From: Hypericibacter terrae
Lineage (GTDB): Bacteria; Pseudomonadota; Alphaproteobacteria; Dongiales; Dongiaceae
Direction: 5' to 3'
DNA length: 64,000 nt
Assembly (NCBI RefSeq): GCF_008728855.1
Contig: NZ_CP042906.1
Coordinates: 3,222,001-3,286,000 of the forward strand
Shown here: piece after piece, positions 25,144 to 34,270 of the stretch
Numbering within the stretch: the first letter of the stretch is position 1
Layout of the letters: every line of letters starts with the position of its first letter
The notes under the pieces: model-generated
What the model saw: the letters and a program-made list of their open reading frames with translations, nothing else
What the model was told of the DNA's origin: nothing
Database searches by the model: none
Position numbers and translations under genes: made by a program

Positions 25144-25842
25144 CTACGCCAGAATCTCGATGCCGAAGCTGTCGCGAAAGCCACGGCGACCGGCGGCGGT
25201 GATGACGAGGGCGCGGCTGTCGCGCTGGCGTTCCAGCCAGCCGATCTCGAAGCAGCGCGCGCCGAGCGCGGCCCCCAGCGAACCCGCGAGATGCGGCCGG
25301 CGCTCGCTCCAATCGAGGCAGGATCTTGCGAAGTGGCGCTTCTGGCCGGAGGCCGAGGCCAGGTCGACGCCGAGTTCGTCGAAGAACGCCTGGCCGCGGT
25401 GGCTGACCTGGTAGTCGGCGAGGTCGGGATGGAGATGGCCCTGCGTCAGGAGCCGGTCCATGAGCGCGACGCCCAGCTTGCCGGCCAGATGATCGTAGCA
25501 GGTCCGCGCGACGCGCAGCGGCTCGCCGCCGCGGGATGCCGACATGCGCCGGCGCGGCGGACGATCGCCGGACAGCACCATCAGGCTCTCGATCGCCGAG
25601 GCGACCAGCGAGTTGGCGAGCCGGAAATAGCGGAAGCGCCCCTGGTGGACGACATCGAGAATGCCGCCATCGACCAGCTTGGCGAGATGCTCGCTGGCGG
25701 TCGAGGCCGACACGCCCGCGGCATGCGCCAGCTCCTTGGCGGTCAGGGCCCGCCCGTCCATGAGCGCGGCCAGAATATTGGCGCGGGCGGGATCGCCCAT
25801 CAGCGCGGCCACGCCGGCAAAGGAAGGTTCGCGACTGGTCAT
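25144..25842 (-). CDS. ArsR-type winged-helix transcriptional regulator
   Basis: 232 residues. The N-terminal ~90 residues are a winged HTH: MGDPARANILAALMDGRALTAKELAHAAGVSASTASEHLAKLVDGG, then HQGRFRYFRLAN as the wing. The C-terminal ~130 residues include TCYDHLAGKLGVALMDRL and SCLDWSERRPHLAGSLGAAL, which recur in a known ArsR subgroup (C-term of unknown sensor role). Three Cys are scattered, without a clear CxC metal site. Divergent from the DMT transporter at 25980 with 137 bases between, so the likely target is that exporter. Confidence 0.9.
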   Translation of the reverse strand: MTSREPSFAGVAALMGDPARANILAALMDGRALTAKELAHAAGVSASTASEHLAKLVDGGILDVVHQGRFRYFRLANSLVASAIESLMVLSGDRPPRRRMSASRGGEPLRVARTCYDHLAGKLGVALMDRLLTQGHLHPDLADYQVSHRGQAFFDELGVDLASASGQKRHFARSCLDWSERRPHLAGSLGAALGARCFEIGWLERQRDSRALVITAAGRRGFRDSFGIEILA

Positions 25843-25979
25843 GGGCCCAGGCTAGGCCCGGCACCGTTCTCGCGCAACGCCCGACAGTTCGGCCGGGACC
25901 GAAGCGTCAGGCCAGGACAAGCGAAGACGCCCGAGCGCAGTCTCCCGGCTCGGACGACCCTGCCAGGGAGTGAACCGCC

Positions 25980-26933
25980 ATGACCCCGGACGCATCGAAG
26001 CCCACGGCCAAGCCCGTCGATTATCTGCTGCTGCTCGGCCTGGCGACGCTATGGGGCGCCTCCTACAGCCTCATCAAGGTCGGGGTCGAGACCATTCCGC
26101 CGATCACCTTCATCGCCGCGCGCACGGTCATCGCCGGTGCGCTTCTGTTGGCGATCATGCGCCTTCGCGGCATCGCCATGCCGCGCGATCCCACGACCTG
26201 GCGGCGGTTCCTGTTCCAGGCGCTGATGAACAGCGTGCTGCCCTTCACCCTCATCGCCTGGGCGGAGCAGACCATCGATGCCGGGCTCGCCGCCATCCTC
26301 AATTCGATGACGCCGATCTTCACTTTCCTCCTGACCTGGCTGCTGATGCGCCCGGAACCGGCGCGGCTCCGCAAGCTGGTGGGCGTGACGATGGGTTTTG
26401 CGGGCGTCACCCTGATCGTCGGTGTCGGGGCTCTCGGCGGTGTCGGCCGCAATGTCCTGGCGGAGCTCGCGGTGATCGCCGCCACGGTCTGCTACGCCGG
26501 GGCCGCCATCTTCGGCCGGAAGTTCTCGAGCCTCAGCCCGCTCGCCCCCGCTGCCGGCTCCCTGATCTGCGGCGCGGTGGTCCTGGTGCCGCTCAGCCTG
26601 ATCCTCGATCGCCCCTGGACGCTCAGCCCCTCGGCGGAATCGCTCGGCGCGCTGGTCGGGCTCGCGGTCTGCTCGACCGCCCTCGCCTTCGTGATCTTCT
26701 TCCGGCTGGTGCGGACGCTGGGGTCGGTCGGCACCACGGCGCAGGCTTACCTGCGAGCCCCGATCGGCGTCGCCATCGGCGTCGTCACACTGGGCGAGCA
26801 ATTGGCCTGGTCGTCGGGCGTGGGGCTTCTGCTGGTCCTGGCCGGCGTCGCCGCCATGACGGCGCAGCGGCTTCCGTCCATCCGATCCTTGCGGTCATGC
26901 CGTCAACCCGAAACGATACCCGCGAAGCAATGA
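25980..26933 (+). CDS. DMT-superfamily transporter (EamA), first of a tandem pair
   Basis: 317 residues, ten predicted membrane helices in two EamA repeats (each begins with a WG(A/S)SY-type or AGAAIFGRKF segment). AGGGAGTGA precedes the ATG. Predicted drug/metabolite exporter in the inner membrane. Divergent from the ArsR-type gene, which probably controls it. The reading frame from 25970 to 28000 in another phase is shadow over this gene. Substrate unknown. Confidence 0.92.
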   Translation: MTPDASKPTAKPVDYLLLLGLATLWGASYSLIKVGVETIPPITFIAARTVIAGALLLAIMRLRGIAMPRDPTTWRRFLFQALMNSVLPFTLIAWAEQTIDAGLAAILNSMTPIFTFLLTWLLMRPEPARLRKLVGVTMGFAGVTLIVGVGALGGVGRNVLAELAVIAATVCYAGAAIFGRKFSSLSPLAPAAGSLICGAVVLVPLSLILDRPWTLSPSAESLGALVGLAVCSTALAFVIFFRLVRTLGSVGTTAQAYLRAPIGVAIGVVTLGEQLAWSSGVGLLLVLAGVAAMTAQRLPSIRSLRSCRQPETIPAKQ

Positions 26934-27064
26934 TCGGGAAGATTCGCGGTGCCGATCCGCGCAGGAATCATTGCAGACCGGCGATCGCATCGCCTTGTGC
27001 CACCCCTTCCTTCGTGATCGACTGCCGCCGCCGCATCCCGCGATCGAAAGTTTCCTGGCAATCC

Positions 27065-28000
27065 ATGACCGCAAGCTCGCCGCCGCAGCGCATGACCGGA
27101 TGGGAGTGGACGCTGCTGGGCCTGCTGTCGCTGGTCTGGGGCGGTTCCTTCTTCTTCAACCGGATCCTCGTCGTCGAACTGCATCCTTTCACCATCGTGT
27201 TCGGGCGGGTCGCCATCGCGGCGGTGACACTGCTGGTGGTGCTGAGGCTCTCGGGCCAGGCGTTGCCACGCTCGCGCGCGCTATGGCGCAGCTTCTTCAT
27301 CATGGGGCTGCTCAACAATCTAATTCCCTTCGCCCTCATCGTCTGGGGCCAGACCCAAATCGCCAGCGGCCTGGCCGCGATCCTCAACGCCACTACGCCG
27401 CTCTTCACCGCCCTCGTCGTCCACTATCTGGCGAAGGACGAGCGCGAGCGTCTGACCGGCAACCGCCTCCTCGGTGTCGTGATCGGCTTCGTCGGCGTGG
27501 TGCTGATCGTCGGTCCCGCGAGCCTCGCCGGCCTCGGGCTCAATCTCATGGCCCAGATCGCGGTGCTGGGCGGCGCGGTTTCCTACGGCTTTGCGAACAA
27601 TTTCGGTCGGCGCTTCCGCAGCGCCGGCGTGCCGCCGCTGGTCGCGGCCGCCGGCCAGGTCTGCGCGACCTCGGTCATGTCGCTGCCGCTCATGCTGATC
27701 ATCGACCGGCCCTGGGAGTTGACGATGGCACCGAGCCTGATCACCTGGGCCGCGCTGGTCGGCCTCGGGATTCTCAGCACGGCGCTCGCCTATGTGATCT
27801 TCTTCCGCCTGCTGTCCGGTGCCGGTGCCGTCAATGTCGCGCTGGTGACATTGCTGGTCCCGGCCAGCGCGCTGATGCTGGGCGCGCTCGTCTTCGCCGA
27901 GCGGCTCGACCGGAACGAGTTGCTCGGCATGGCGGTCATCCTGGCCGGGCTGATCGTCATCGACGGGCGGGTGCTGGTGGCTCTGGCGCGGAAGCTGTAA
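27065..28000 (+). CDS. DMT-superfamily transporter (EamA), second of the pair
   Basis: 311 residues from ATG 27065; ATG 27092 (MTGWEWTLLG) is an alternative, as neither has a clear ribosome site. Ten hydrophobic helices, WGGSFFFNRILV in the first repeat and YGFANNFGRRFR in the second, sister to but clearly diverged from the preceding gene. Ends with an EamA C-terminal segment (LLVPASALMLGALVFAERL). Probably the same transcript, after a 131-base gap. Exporter of unknown substrate. Confidence 0.9.
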   Translation: MTASSPPQRMTGWEWTLLGLLSLVWGGSFFFNRILVVELHPFTIVFGRVAIAAVTLLVVLRLSGQALPRSRALWRSFFIMGLLNNLIPFALIVWGQTQIASGLAAILNATTPLFTALVVHYLAKDERERLTGNRLLGVVIGFVGVVLIVGPASLAGLGLNLMAQIAVLGGAVSYGFANNFGRRFRSAGVPPLVAAAGQVCATSVMSLPLMLIIDRPWELTMAPSLITWAALVGLGILSTALAYVIFFRLLSGAGAVNVALVTLLVPASALMLGALVFAERLDRNELLGMAVILAGLIVIDGRVLVALARKL

Positions 28001-28183
28001 AAGCCTCGTTCATCCTACCGCGCACAAAGTTCGGAGGCCGATCACCGGGGCGCTGCCCCTGGTGACAGGTTCCTGTCAGATCAGGGGCGCTGAATCGGGA
28101 ATTGCCGGTATAGAAGCTTCCGCACTGCGGCTCCTGGAACCGCGTCCCCCAAGCCCAATAGGCCGCAGAGAGGGAAGAATTCA
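28001..28183 (+). other. Intergenic region with two small hairpins
   Basis: CACCGGGGC-GCT-GCCCCTGGTG (28043-28064, one bulge) is followed at once by the perfect GACAGG-TT-CCTGTC hairpin (28064-28077). No T-run follows, so not a canonical terminator; the pair could still end the DMT transcript. The gap ends with the ribosome site AGAGAGGGAAG of the next gene. Confidence 0.4.
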
Positions 28184-29728
28184 TTGGCTCCTACCGAAAC
28201 ACAGCCCCTGGACAGAGGCACGCCGTCGGGCCGAGTGGAGACGATCCCCATCCTGGTGGCCATCGCCGTGGCCCTGGCGCTGGCGGCCTGTCATGTCCTC
28301 ATCGCGATTCGCGCCGAACTCCATCCGACCGAGGCCTATTACTGGCTCTGGTCGCGCTATCCGGCGATCTCCTACTACGATCATCCGCCAATGGTCGCCT
28401 GGTGGATCTGGGCCGGGACGCAGATTTTCGGCACCACGACGCTCGGCATCCGCATCGCGTCGATCCTCTCCGTGCTGGCGACCTCGGCCGTCCTCTACGC
28501 GACCGGCCGCGTTCTCTTCGACCGTGCCGTCGCCGCCCGCGCGACGCTGTGGTTCAACGTCACGCTGCTGGCGGCCCTGGGCGGCTTCGTGGCGACGCCG
28601 GATGCGCCCTCGGCCTTCTTCTGGGCGCTCAGCTTCCTGTGTCTGGCCCTCGTCTTGAGGACGGGGCGCGGAGCCTGGTGGCTGGCCGTCGGGCTCTTTG
28701 CCGGCCTGGGCGCGATCTCGAAATACACCGACCTCTTCCTGGGCCTCGGCATCGTCCTGGCGCTCGTTGTCGACCGCGACCTGCGCCATTGGTTCGCGAG
28801 CCCCTGGCTCTGGGCGGGCGGCGCCCTGGCGCTCGCCGCCTTCTCGCCGGTGCTCCTCTGGAACGACGAGCATGACTGGGCGAGCTTCGCGTTCCAGTTC
28901 GGCCGCCTTGCCGACACGGGCTTCTCGCCGTCGCATCTCGCGGACTATGTCGGCGGCCAGATCGCGCTGCTCAATCCTTTCGTCGCCGTCTTTGCCGCCC
29001 TGGGGATCATCCTCTGGATTCGCGGACCCTCGGTTCGCTGGCGCCGAGAGATCGGTTTCTCGCTGGCGACCGTCGCGCCGCTGATCCTCTACATGCTGTT
29101 CCATGCCACCCATGACCGCGTGGATGGCGGCTGGCTCGCGCCGGTCTATCCGGCCGTCGCGCTGAGCGCCGCGGCGGCGGCCCAATCCTTCGAGGGTTCG
29201 GGCGCCTGGCGCGGCCTGCTCCGCTTCATCCGCCGGGCGGCCACGCCCGTCGGAATCGCTGCCGCTCTCGGCCTAGTCGGGTTTCTCTACAGCCCCGCCA
29301 CCAGGCTCGCGGGCCAATTCGGAAATTTGAGCGCCTTCAGCGGCTGGTCGCGCCTGGCCAGCGATGTCGATGCGATGCGGCTCAAGGCCGGCGCCGATTG
29401 GATCGCCACGGACAACTACCGGACGGCAGCCTTGCTCTCCTTCTATCTGCGCGATCGCCATGTGGTGGTCGCGCAGGTCAATGAGCGCATCCGCTATGTG
29501 TTCGAGCCCCTGCCGGATGCGTCGCTGCTGAAGGAGCCGGCGCTGCTCCTGCTCCGCGGCCGCTTGACGACCCCGACCGACTATACCCGTTGCTTTGGAG
29601 CGACCGAAAAGGTCGGCACGCTGGGGCGCATGGGCCGCGCCGGCCGGCTTCTCGAGCCCATCGATGGCTTTCGCGTCGACCGGCCGATCGCTCACATCTT
29701 CCAGGCCGGCTGCGACGGCCAGCCCTGA
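28184..29728 (+). CDS. GT39/ArnT-type membrane glycosyltransferase
   Basis: 514 residues with a TTG start (28184) supported by AGAGAGGGAAG 5-8 bases upstream. Multi-span GT-C fold: the first periplasmic loop carries the acidic motif HPTEAYYWLWSRYPAISYYDHPPMVAW typical of dolichyl/undecaprenyl-phosphate-mannose family proteins (PMT_2), then about 10 more helices. Would transfer a sugar from a polyprenyl-phosphate donor to lipid A, protein or another envelope acceptor. It stands alone with no envelope genes beside it, so the acceptor is unknown. Confidence 0.9.
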   Translation: MAPTETQPLDRGTPSGRVETIPILVAIAVALALAACHVLIAIRAELHPTEAYYWLWSRYPAISYYDHPPMVAWWIWAGTQIFGTTTLGIRIASILSVLATSAVLYATGRVLFDRAVAARATLWFNVTLLAALGGFVATPDAPSAFFWALSFLCLALVLRTGRGAWWLAVGLFAGLGAISKYTDLFLGLGIVLALVVDRDLRHWFASPWLWAGGALALAAFSPVLLWNDEHDWASFAFQFGRLADTGFSPSHLADYVGGQIALLNPFVAVFAALGIILWIRGPSVRWRREIGFSLATVAPLILYMLFHATHDRVDGGWLAPVYPAVALSAAAAAQSFEGSGAWRGLLRFIRRAATPVGIAAALGLVGFLYSPATRLAGQFGNLSAFSGWSRLASDVDAMRLKAGADWIATDNYRTAALLSFYLRDRHVVVAQVNERIRYVFEPLPDASLLKEPALLLLRGRLTTPTDYTRCFGATEKVGTLGRMGRAGRLLEPIDGFRVDRPIAHIFQAGCDGQP

Positions 29729-29762
29729 TTGCTGAGCGGCCAGCGAGCCCCGGCTCGCGCGC

Positions 29763-30545
29763 CTAGTTTCCGGTAAAGATTGGCTTGCGCTTCGCGAGGA
29801 AGGCCTTGGCTCCCTCCTGCTGGTCCGCGGTCGAGTAGCACAAGGCGAAGGCCTTGATCTCGGCCTGGAGAGCGGACTCCGTATCGGCGTCGACGGCGAT
29901 GTTGAGCGAAGATTTGAGCTGGGCCAGCGCGAAGGGCGCCAGCGCGGCGAGGCTCTCCGCCAGCGCCGCCGCGGCCTTGGCCAACTCCTCTGGCGCGTGC
30001 ACGGAAGCGACCAGGCCCAGCGCATAGGCGCGCTCGGCCGTGATCGGCTCGCCGGTCATGGTCATCATGCGCGCGACCGACGAGCCGGCGATCTTGGTCA
30101 GCCGCACGGTGCCGCCCCCGCCCGGCAGGATGCCGAGCTTGATCTCGGGCAGGCCGAGCCGGGCGGTCGACGCGGCGATGCGGATGTCGCAGGCGAGCGC
30201 CAGCTCCAGCCCGCCGCCGAGGGCGTAGCCATTGACGACCGCCACCACCGGCTTGGGCGCCGCGATCAGGGCATCGGTGACCTTCTTGATGCGTGCCGCC
30301 AGGGTCAGGGCATCGGCCGGCGAGGCGCCCACGAACTCGTTGATGTCGGCGCCCGCGACGAAGGCGCGGTCGCCCTCGCCGGTCAGCATGATCACCCGCA
30401 CCGACTTGTCCGCCGAGAGCCGAAGCACGGCGTCGAGCAGCTGGGTCGCGACTGCCGCGTTGAGGGCGTTCAGCGCCTTGGGCCGCCGGATCGTGATCGT
30501 GCCGATGGCACCGCTGATCTCCGCCGTCACCAGGATGTCCGTCAT
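29763..30545 (-). CDS. Enoyl-CoA hydratase/isomerase
   Basis: 260 residues from ATG 30545 (GGAGG 8 bases upstream). Crotonase fold: oxyanion-hole segments FVAGADINEF and NGYALGGGLELALACD, and the two catalytic acids expected near Glu in RLGLPEIKLGILPG and in GGGGTVRLTKI positions. Hydrates trans-2-enoyl-CoA to 3-hydroxyacyl-CoA in beta-oxidation. Last gene of the seven-gene minus-strand operon; it follows the thiolase by 28 bases. Confidence 0.93.
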   Translation of the reverse strand: MTDILVTAEISGAIGTITIRRPKALNALNAAVATQLLDAVLRLSADKSVRVIMLTGEGDRAFVAGADINEFVGASPADALTLAARIKKVTDALIAAPKPVVAVVNGYALGGGLELALACDIRIAASTARLGLPEIKLGILPGGGGTVRLTKIAGSSVARMMTMTGEPITAERAYALGLVASVHAPEELAKAAAALAESLAALAPFALAQLKSSLNIAVDADTESALQAEIKAFALCYSTADQQEGAKAFLAKRKPIFTGN

Positions 30546-30573
30546 GGCCTGTTCCTCCACCCGCTTTCCATTC

Positions 30574-31752
30574 TCACTGCACGCGCTCGATGAGCATGGC
30601 CAAGCCCTGGCCGCCGCCCATGCAGAGGGTGAGGATCGCGCGCCGCGCGCCCTTGTCCTCCAGATGCTGCAGCGCCGTGAGCGCCATGCGCACGCCGGTC
30701 GCGCCCGGCGGGTGGCCGATGGAGATGCCGCCGCCATAGAGGTTGGTCCGGTCGCGCGGGACACCGAGCTGGGCCTCGGCATGAAGATTGACCGAGGCGA
30801 AGGCCTCGTTGACTTCGAAATAATCGATGTCGGACACCTTCAGCTTCTGCTGCTCGAGCAGCTTCTTCGTGGCCGGCACGGGCCCGCAGCCCATGATGCG
30901 CGGCGGCACGCCGGCGATCGCGTAATCGACCAGCCGCGCCCGCGGCCGCACGCCCGCCTTCTCGGCGGCAGCACGCTCGGCGACGATGACGAAGGCCGCC
31001 CCGTCGGTCACGCCGCTGGAATTGGCCGGCGTCACCTTGCCGCCCGAGCGGAAAATCGGCTTCATCGCGGCGATCTTCTCCATCGCGATGTCGGGGCGCG
31101 GAAACTCATCGGCCGTCATGCGGCGCCGACCCTTGCCGTCCGGCACCTCGATCGGCGCGATCTGCTTGGCGAGGAAGCCGCTGGCGGCGGCCGCGCCGGC
31201 GCGGCGTTGGCTGCCGAGCGCATAGTCGTCCATGGCCTCGCGCGTATATTGGTAATCCTCCGCTAGGTTCTCCGCGGTCTCGCCCATCAGCTCGAGGCTG
31301 AGCGGGTCGCGATAGGCCCAGTCGAGCGCGTCGACCATGGTCTGGGGACCGCGCTTCGAGCCCCAGCGGGCCGAGGTGATGATGTAGGGCGCCCGCGAGA
31401 AGTTCTCGCCGCCGCCGGCCAGCGCCACGCGGCTATGGCCGGCGCCGATATGCTCGGCCGCCGAGATGATGGCCTGCAGGCCCGAGCCGCAGGCGCGGTT
31501 GACGTTGAGCGCGATCGAGCTCTCCGGCAGTCCGGTCTTGAGTGCCACCGCGCGGGCCGCGAGATAGCCTTCCTGGTCCACCGGCAGCACATTGCCCCAC
31601 ACCAACTGATCGACCTTCTCCGCCGCCAGCCCCGCCCCGCTCAGCGTCGCGCGCGCCGCATGGCTGCCGAGCTCGACCATCGTGACATCCTTCAGCGATT
31701 TGCCGAAGTCCCCGAAGGGCGTCCTCATTCCGCCGCACAGCACGATTTCCAT
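30574..31752 (-). CDS. Acetyl-CoA acetyltransferase (thiolase)
   Basis: 392 residues, standard length. Nucleophilic Cys88 in NRACGSGLQA, His in GHPPGATGVRM and second Cys in LCMGGGQGLA are intact. Cleaves 3-ketoacyl-CoA with CoA to release acetyl-CoA, or condenses two acetyl-CoA in reverse. Strong GGAGG 7 bases before the ATG. Within the beta-oxidation operon, downstream of two SDRs, it would carry out the final cleavage. The sequence resembles acetyl-CoA acetyltransferases more than FadA-type long-chain enzymes, by eye only. Confidence 0.95.
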   Translation of the reverse strand: MEIVLCGGMRTPFGDFGKSLKDVTMVELGSHAARATLSGAGLAAEKVDQLVWGNVLPVDQEGYLAARAVALKTGLPESSIALNVNRACGSGLQAIISAAEHIGAGHSRVALAGGGENFSRAPYIITSARWGSKRGPQTMVDALDWAYRDPLSLELMGETAENLAEDYQYTREAMDDYALGSQRRAGAAAASGFLAKQIAPIEVPDGKGRRRMTADEFPRPDIAMEKIAAMKPIFRSGGKVTPANSSGVTDGAAFVIVAERAAAEKAGVRPRARLVDYAIAGVPPRIMGCGPVPATKKLLEQQKLKVSDIDYFEVNEAFASVNLHAEAQLGVPRDRTNLYGGGISIGHPPGATGVRMALTALQHLEDKGARRAILTLCMGGGQGLAMLIERVQ

Positions 31753-31785
31753 AACCCAGCCTCCGTTTGAATAGAGAACGCCGCC

Positions 31786-32583
31786 TCAGCGGGGCGCGGT
31801 TTCGTTCGCTTCCAGAGCATGACGCAGCCGGACCATGCCCGCGAGCCAGCGGTCATAGTCGGCCGTCTTGCGCTTCATGTAATCGGCGACGACGGGATGC
31901 GGCAGGATCAGGAACCGCTCGGCCGCGAGCCCCTCGACGACGCAGGCCGCGACCTCCTCGGCGCTCATGACGCCGTCGCGCGCCTGCGGGCCTGCCGGCA
32001 AGGCGTGGAGCATCGGCGTATCCACGCCCTGGGGACAGAGCACCGAGACGCGGATCCCGTCGTCGCGATGGGCGATCGCAAGCGTCTCGGCGAAGCCGAT
32101 GGCGGCGTGTTTCGTGGTGGCATAGGCAGCCCCGCCGATCTGGGACAGCAGGCCGGCCGCCGACGCGGTGTTGAGGAAATAGCCGCCGCCCCGCGCCGCC
32201 ATGCGCCCCGTCAGCGCGCGGGCCGCATAGACATGGGCCATGACATTGACGCCCCAGCTTCGCATCCAGGCCGCGTTGGAGGCACCGGTCGGGTCGCGCG
32301 GCGACGGATCGAAGGTCGCAATGCCGGCGTTGGAGCAAAAGAGCGCGATCGGACCGAACCGGCTTTCGGTCTCCTCGACCAGCCGGACGATCTGCGCTTC
32401 GTCGGAGACGTCGCATTCGATCGCGGCCCCGGCGATCTCGCCGGCGACGCGTTCGGCCGCCTCGCGGTCGAGATCGGCCACCACCACCTTGGCGGCGCCT
32501 TCCTGGTGGAAGCGCCGGCAGAGGGCGCGGCCGATCCCGCTGGCCCCGCCCGTCACCACCACGATCTTGCCCTCGACCTTCAT
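31786..32583 (-). CDS. SDR family oxidoreductase
   Basis: 265 residues, classical SDR: TGGASGIGRAL nucleotide motif, DLDREAAERV (Asp suggests NAD), SNAGIA, catalytic Ser in LNTASAAG and YATTK. The C-terminal extension KRKTADYDRWLAGMVRLR is found in SDRs associated with acyl-CoA catabolic clusters. Probably oxidises a hydroxyacyl intermediate in this operon. Second of two SDRs in tandem (18-base gap). Confidence 0.92.
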   Translation of the reverse strand: MKVEGKIVVVTGGASGIGRALCRRFHQEGAAKVVVADLDREAAERVAGEIAGAAIECDVSDEAQIVRLVEETESRFGPIALFCSNAGIATFDPSPRDPTGASNAAWMRSWGVNVMAHVYAARALTGRMAARGGGYFLNTASAAGLLSQIGGAAYATTKHAAIGFAETLAIAHRDDGIRVSVLCPQGVDTPMLHALPAGPQARDGVMSAEEVAACVVEGLAAERFLILPHPVVADYMKRKTADYDRWLAGMVRLRHALEANETAPR

Positions 32584-32601
32584 TGCCCGGCCTCGTCTTT
32601 C

Positions 32602-33372
32602 TCAGATTCCGCTGATCGTCGAGCCGCCATCGACGACGATGGTCTGGCCCGTGACGAACATGCCGGCCGCCGAGGCGAGGAAAATGGCGGCTCCGGCGAT
32701 CTCGTCCGGCTCGCCGATGCGGCCCAAGGGAGTCCGGCCGGTATAGCGCGCGATCGTCTCCGGGTTCTCCCAGAGGGCGCGCGCGAAGTCGGTGCGGATC
32801 AGTCCCGGCGCGATGCAGTTGACACGGATGTTCTTCGGCCCGAACTCGACCGCGAGGTTGCGCGCGAGCTGCATGTCCGCCGCCTTCGAGATGTTGTAGG
32901 CGCCGATCACGGGCGACCCCTGCAGGCCGCCGATCGAGGAGACGATGACGATCGACCCGCCGCCCTGGCGCTCCAGCTCGGGGGCCGCGAACTGGATCAG
33001 CCAGTTGTTGGCGATGACATTGTTCTCGAGGATCTTGCGGAACTGTCCGTCCTCGATGCCGGCCAGGGGGCCGTAATAGGGATTGGACGCGGCATTGCAG
33101 ACGACGATGTCGAGGCGGCCAAGGGTCGCCACGGTCCGCTCCACCAGTGCCTTGAGATCGTCCTTCGACGAGATGCTGGCCGCGAGCGCGATGGCCCGGC
33201 GCTCGCCATGGCGGCTGTTGATCGCGTCGGCCACGGCGACGCAGGCCGCCTCCTTGCGCGACGAGATCACGACGGAGGCGCCGGCCTCGGCCATCCGCTC
33301 GGCGATCGCGCGGCCGATGCCGCGGGACGAGCCCGTGACGATCGCGACCCGGCCGGTGAGATCGAACAGCAT
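32602..33372 (-). CDS. SDR family oxidoreductase (DHRS4/FabG-like)
   Basis: 256 residues: TGSSRGIGRAI, SSRKEA, NAASNPYYGP, catalytic Ser in VIVSSIGG, YNISKAAD as the YxxxK pair, and the C-terminal GQTIVVDGGSTI typical of FabG-like SDRs. The NAASNP substitution for NNAG is characteristic of the DHRS4-type carbonyl reductase group. In the operon it may oxidise 4- or 3-hydroxy or reduce keto groups on acyl-CoAs. Confidence 0.92.
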   Translation of the reverse strand: MLFDLTGRVAIVTGSSRGIGRAIAERMAEAGASVVISSRKEAACVAVADAINSRHGERRAIALAASISSKDDLKALVERTVATLGRLDIVVCNAASNPYYGPLAGIEDGQFRKILENNVIANNWLIQFAAPELERQGGGSIVIVSSIGGLQGSPVIGAYNISKAADMQLARNLAVEFGPKNIRVNCIAPGLIRTDFARALWENPETIARYTGRTPLGRIGEPDEIAGAAIFLASAAGMFVTGQTIVVDGGSTISGI

Positions 33373-33383
33373 ATCCCTGCCCC

Positions 33384-34247
33384 TCAGGACGGGCGCGGCG
33401 TGCGCCAGCCGGGCTTGCCGCGCCCGCCGACAAGGCCGGCGCGCACGCGCTGTTTCAGCAGGGGCCGGGGCCGGAAACGCTCGCCATAGGCCTCATGCAT
33501 GATCTCCTGCGCCTGCAGGCAGAGGCTCGAGGTCGTCGCGTCCATCAGCTCGAACGGCCCCATGGGATGGCCGAGGCCGAGCTTGCAGGCGGTGTCGATG
33601 TCCTCGGGCGTCGCCACGCCCTCCTCCACCAGCCGGACCGCCTCGATCATCAGCACATGCAGCAGCCGGTTCACGGCGAAGCCCGGCACGTCCTTGATGG
33701 CGATCGGCGTCTTGCCGACCGCGCGGCAGAGCCGCATCGCCAGCTCCAGCGTGGCCGGCGCGGTGTCGAAGCCCGGCATCACCTCCACCAGCCTCATGCG
33801 CGAGACCGGCGAGAAATAATGCGTCCCGATGAAGTTCGCCCGCCGCGCGGCCGACACATGCGCGGCCAGGACCGAGATCGGAATAGTCGAGGTGTTGGTG
33901 GCGATCACGCAGGCCGGCGCGCAGATCCCGTCGAGCCTGACGAAGACCTCGGCCTTGACGTCCTCGCGCTCGAACACCGCCTCGGTGACGAATTCGCGAT
34001 CCTTGAAGCGCCCCAGGTCGGTGGTGGTCGTGATCCGATTCAGGGCACCCACCGTGTCAGCCGCCTGATAGAAACCGCGGGCGATGCCCTTCTCGACGAT
34101 CTGGTCCAGGCGGTCCTTCGCCTGGGTCAGGCTCTCCTCCGTCCGGTCGCAGAGCAGCACGTCATAGCCGGCGAGCGCGAAGACCAGCGCGATCTCGCGA
34201 CCCATCAGCCCCGCGCCGACCACGCCGATCTTTTCCTGGGATGCCAT
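33384..34247 (-). CDS. 3-hydroxyacyl-CoA dehydrogenase
   Basis: 287 residues from ATG 34247 (GGAGAA 7 bases upstream). NAD site GVVGAGLMGREIALVFALAGYDVLLCD, catalytic His in GTHYFSPVSRMRLVEV with the paired Glu, and the C-terminal dimer domain (VNRLLHVLMIEAVRLVEEGVA, LGLGHPMGPFELMD). Oxidises L-3-hydroxyacyl-CoA to 3-ketoacyl-CoA. Very close in length to the 280-290-residue single-domain PaaH/HbdH enzymes. Overlap-free, 23 bases after the kinase gene. Confidence 0.94.
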   Translation of the reverse strand: MASQEKIGVVGAGLMGREIALVFALAGYDVLLCDRTEESLTQAKDRLDQIVEKGIARGFYQAADTVGALNRITTTTDLGRFKDREFVTEAVFEREDVKAEVFVRLDGICAPACVIATNTSTIPISVLAAHVSAARRANFIGTHYFSPVSRMRLVEVMPGFDTAPATLELAMRLCRAVGKTPIAIKDVPGFAVNRLLHVLMIEAVRLVEEGVATPEDIDTACKLGLGHPMGPFELMDATTSSLCLQAQEIMHEAYGERFRPRPLLKQRVRAGLVGGRGKPGWRTPRPS

Positions 34248-34270
34248 TGCCGTCTTCTCCTTCGAGATTC

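Noticed and set aside
25970-27064. Upstream part of a 676-codon frame joined to the second DMT transporter
   Set aside because: The frame before 27065 reads as low-complexity shadow of the first transporter; the second protein begins at 27065.
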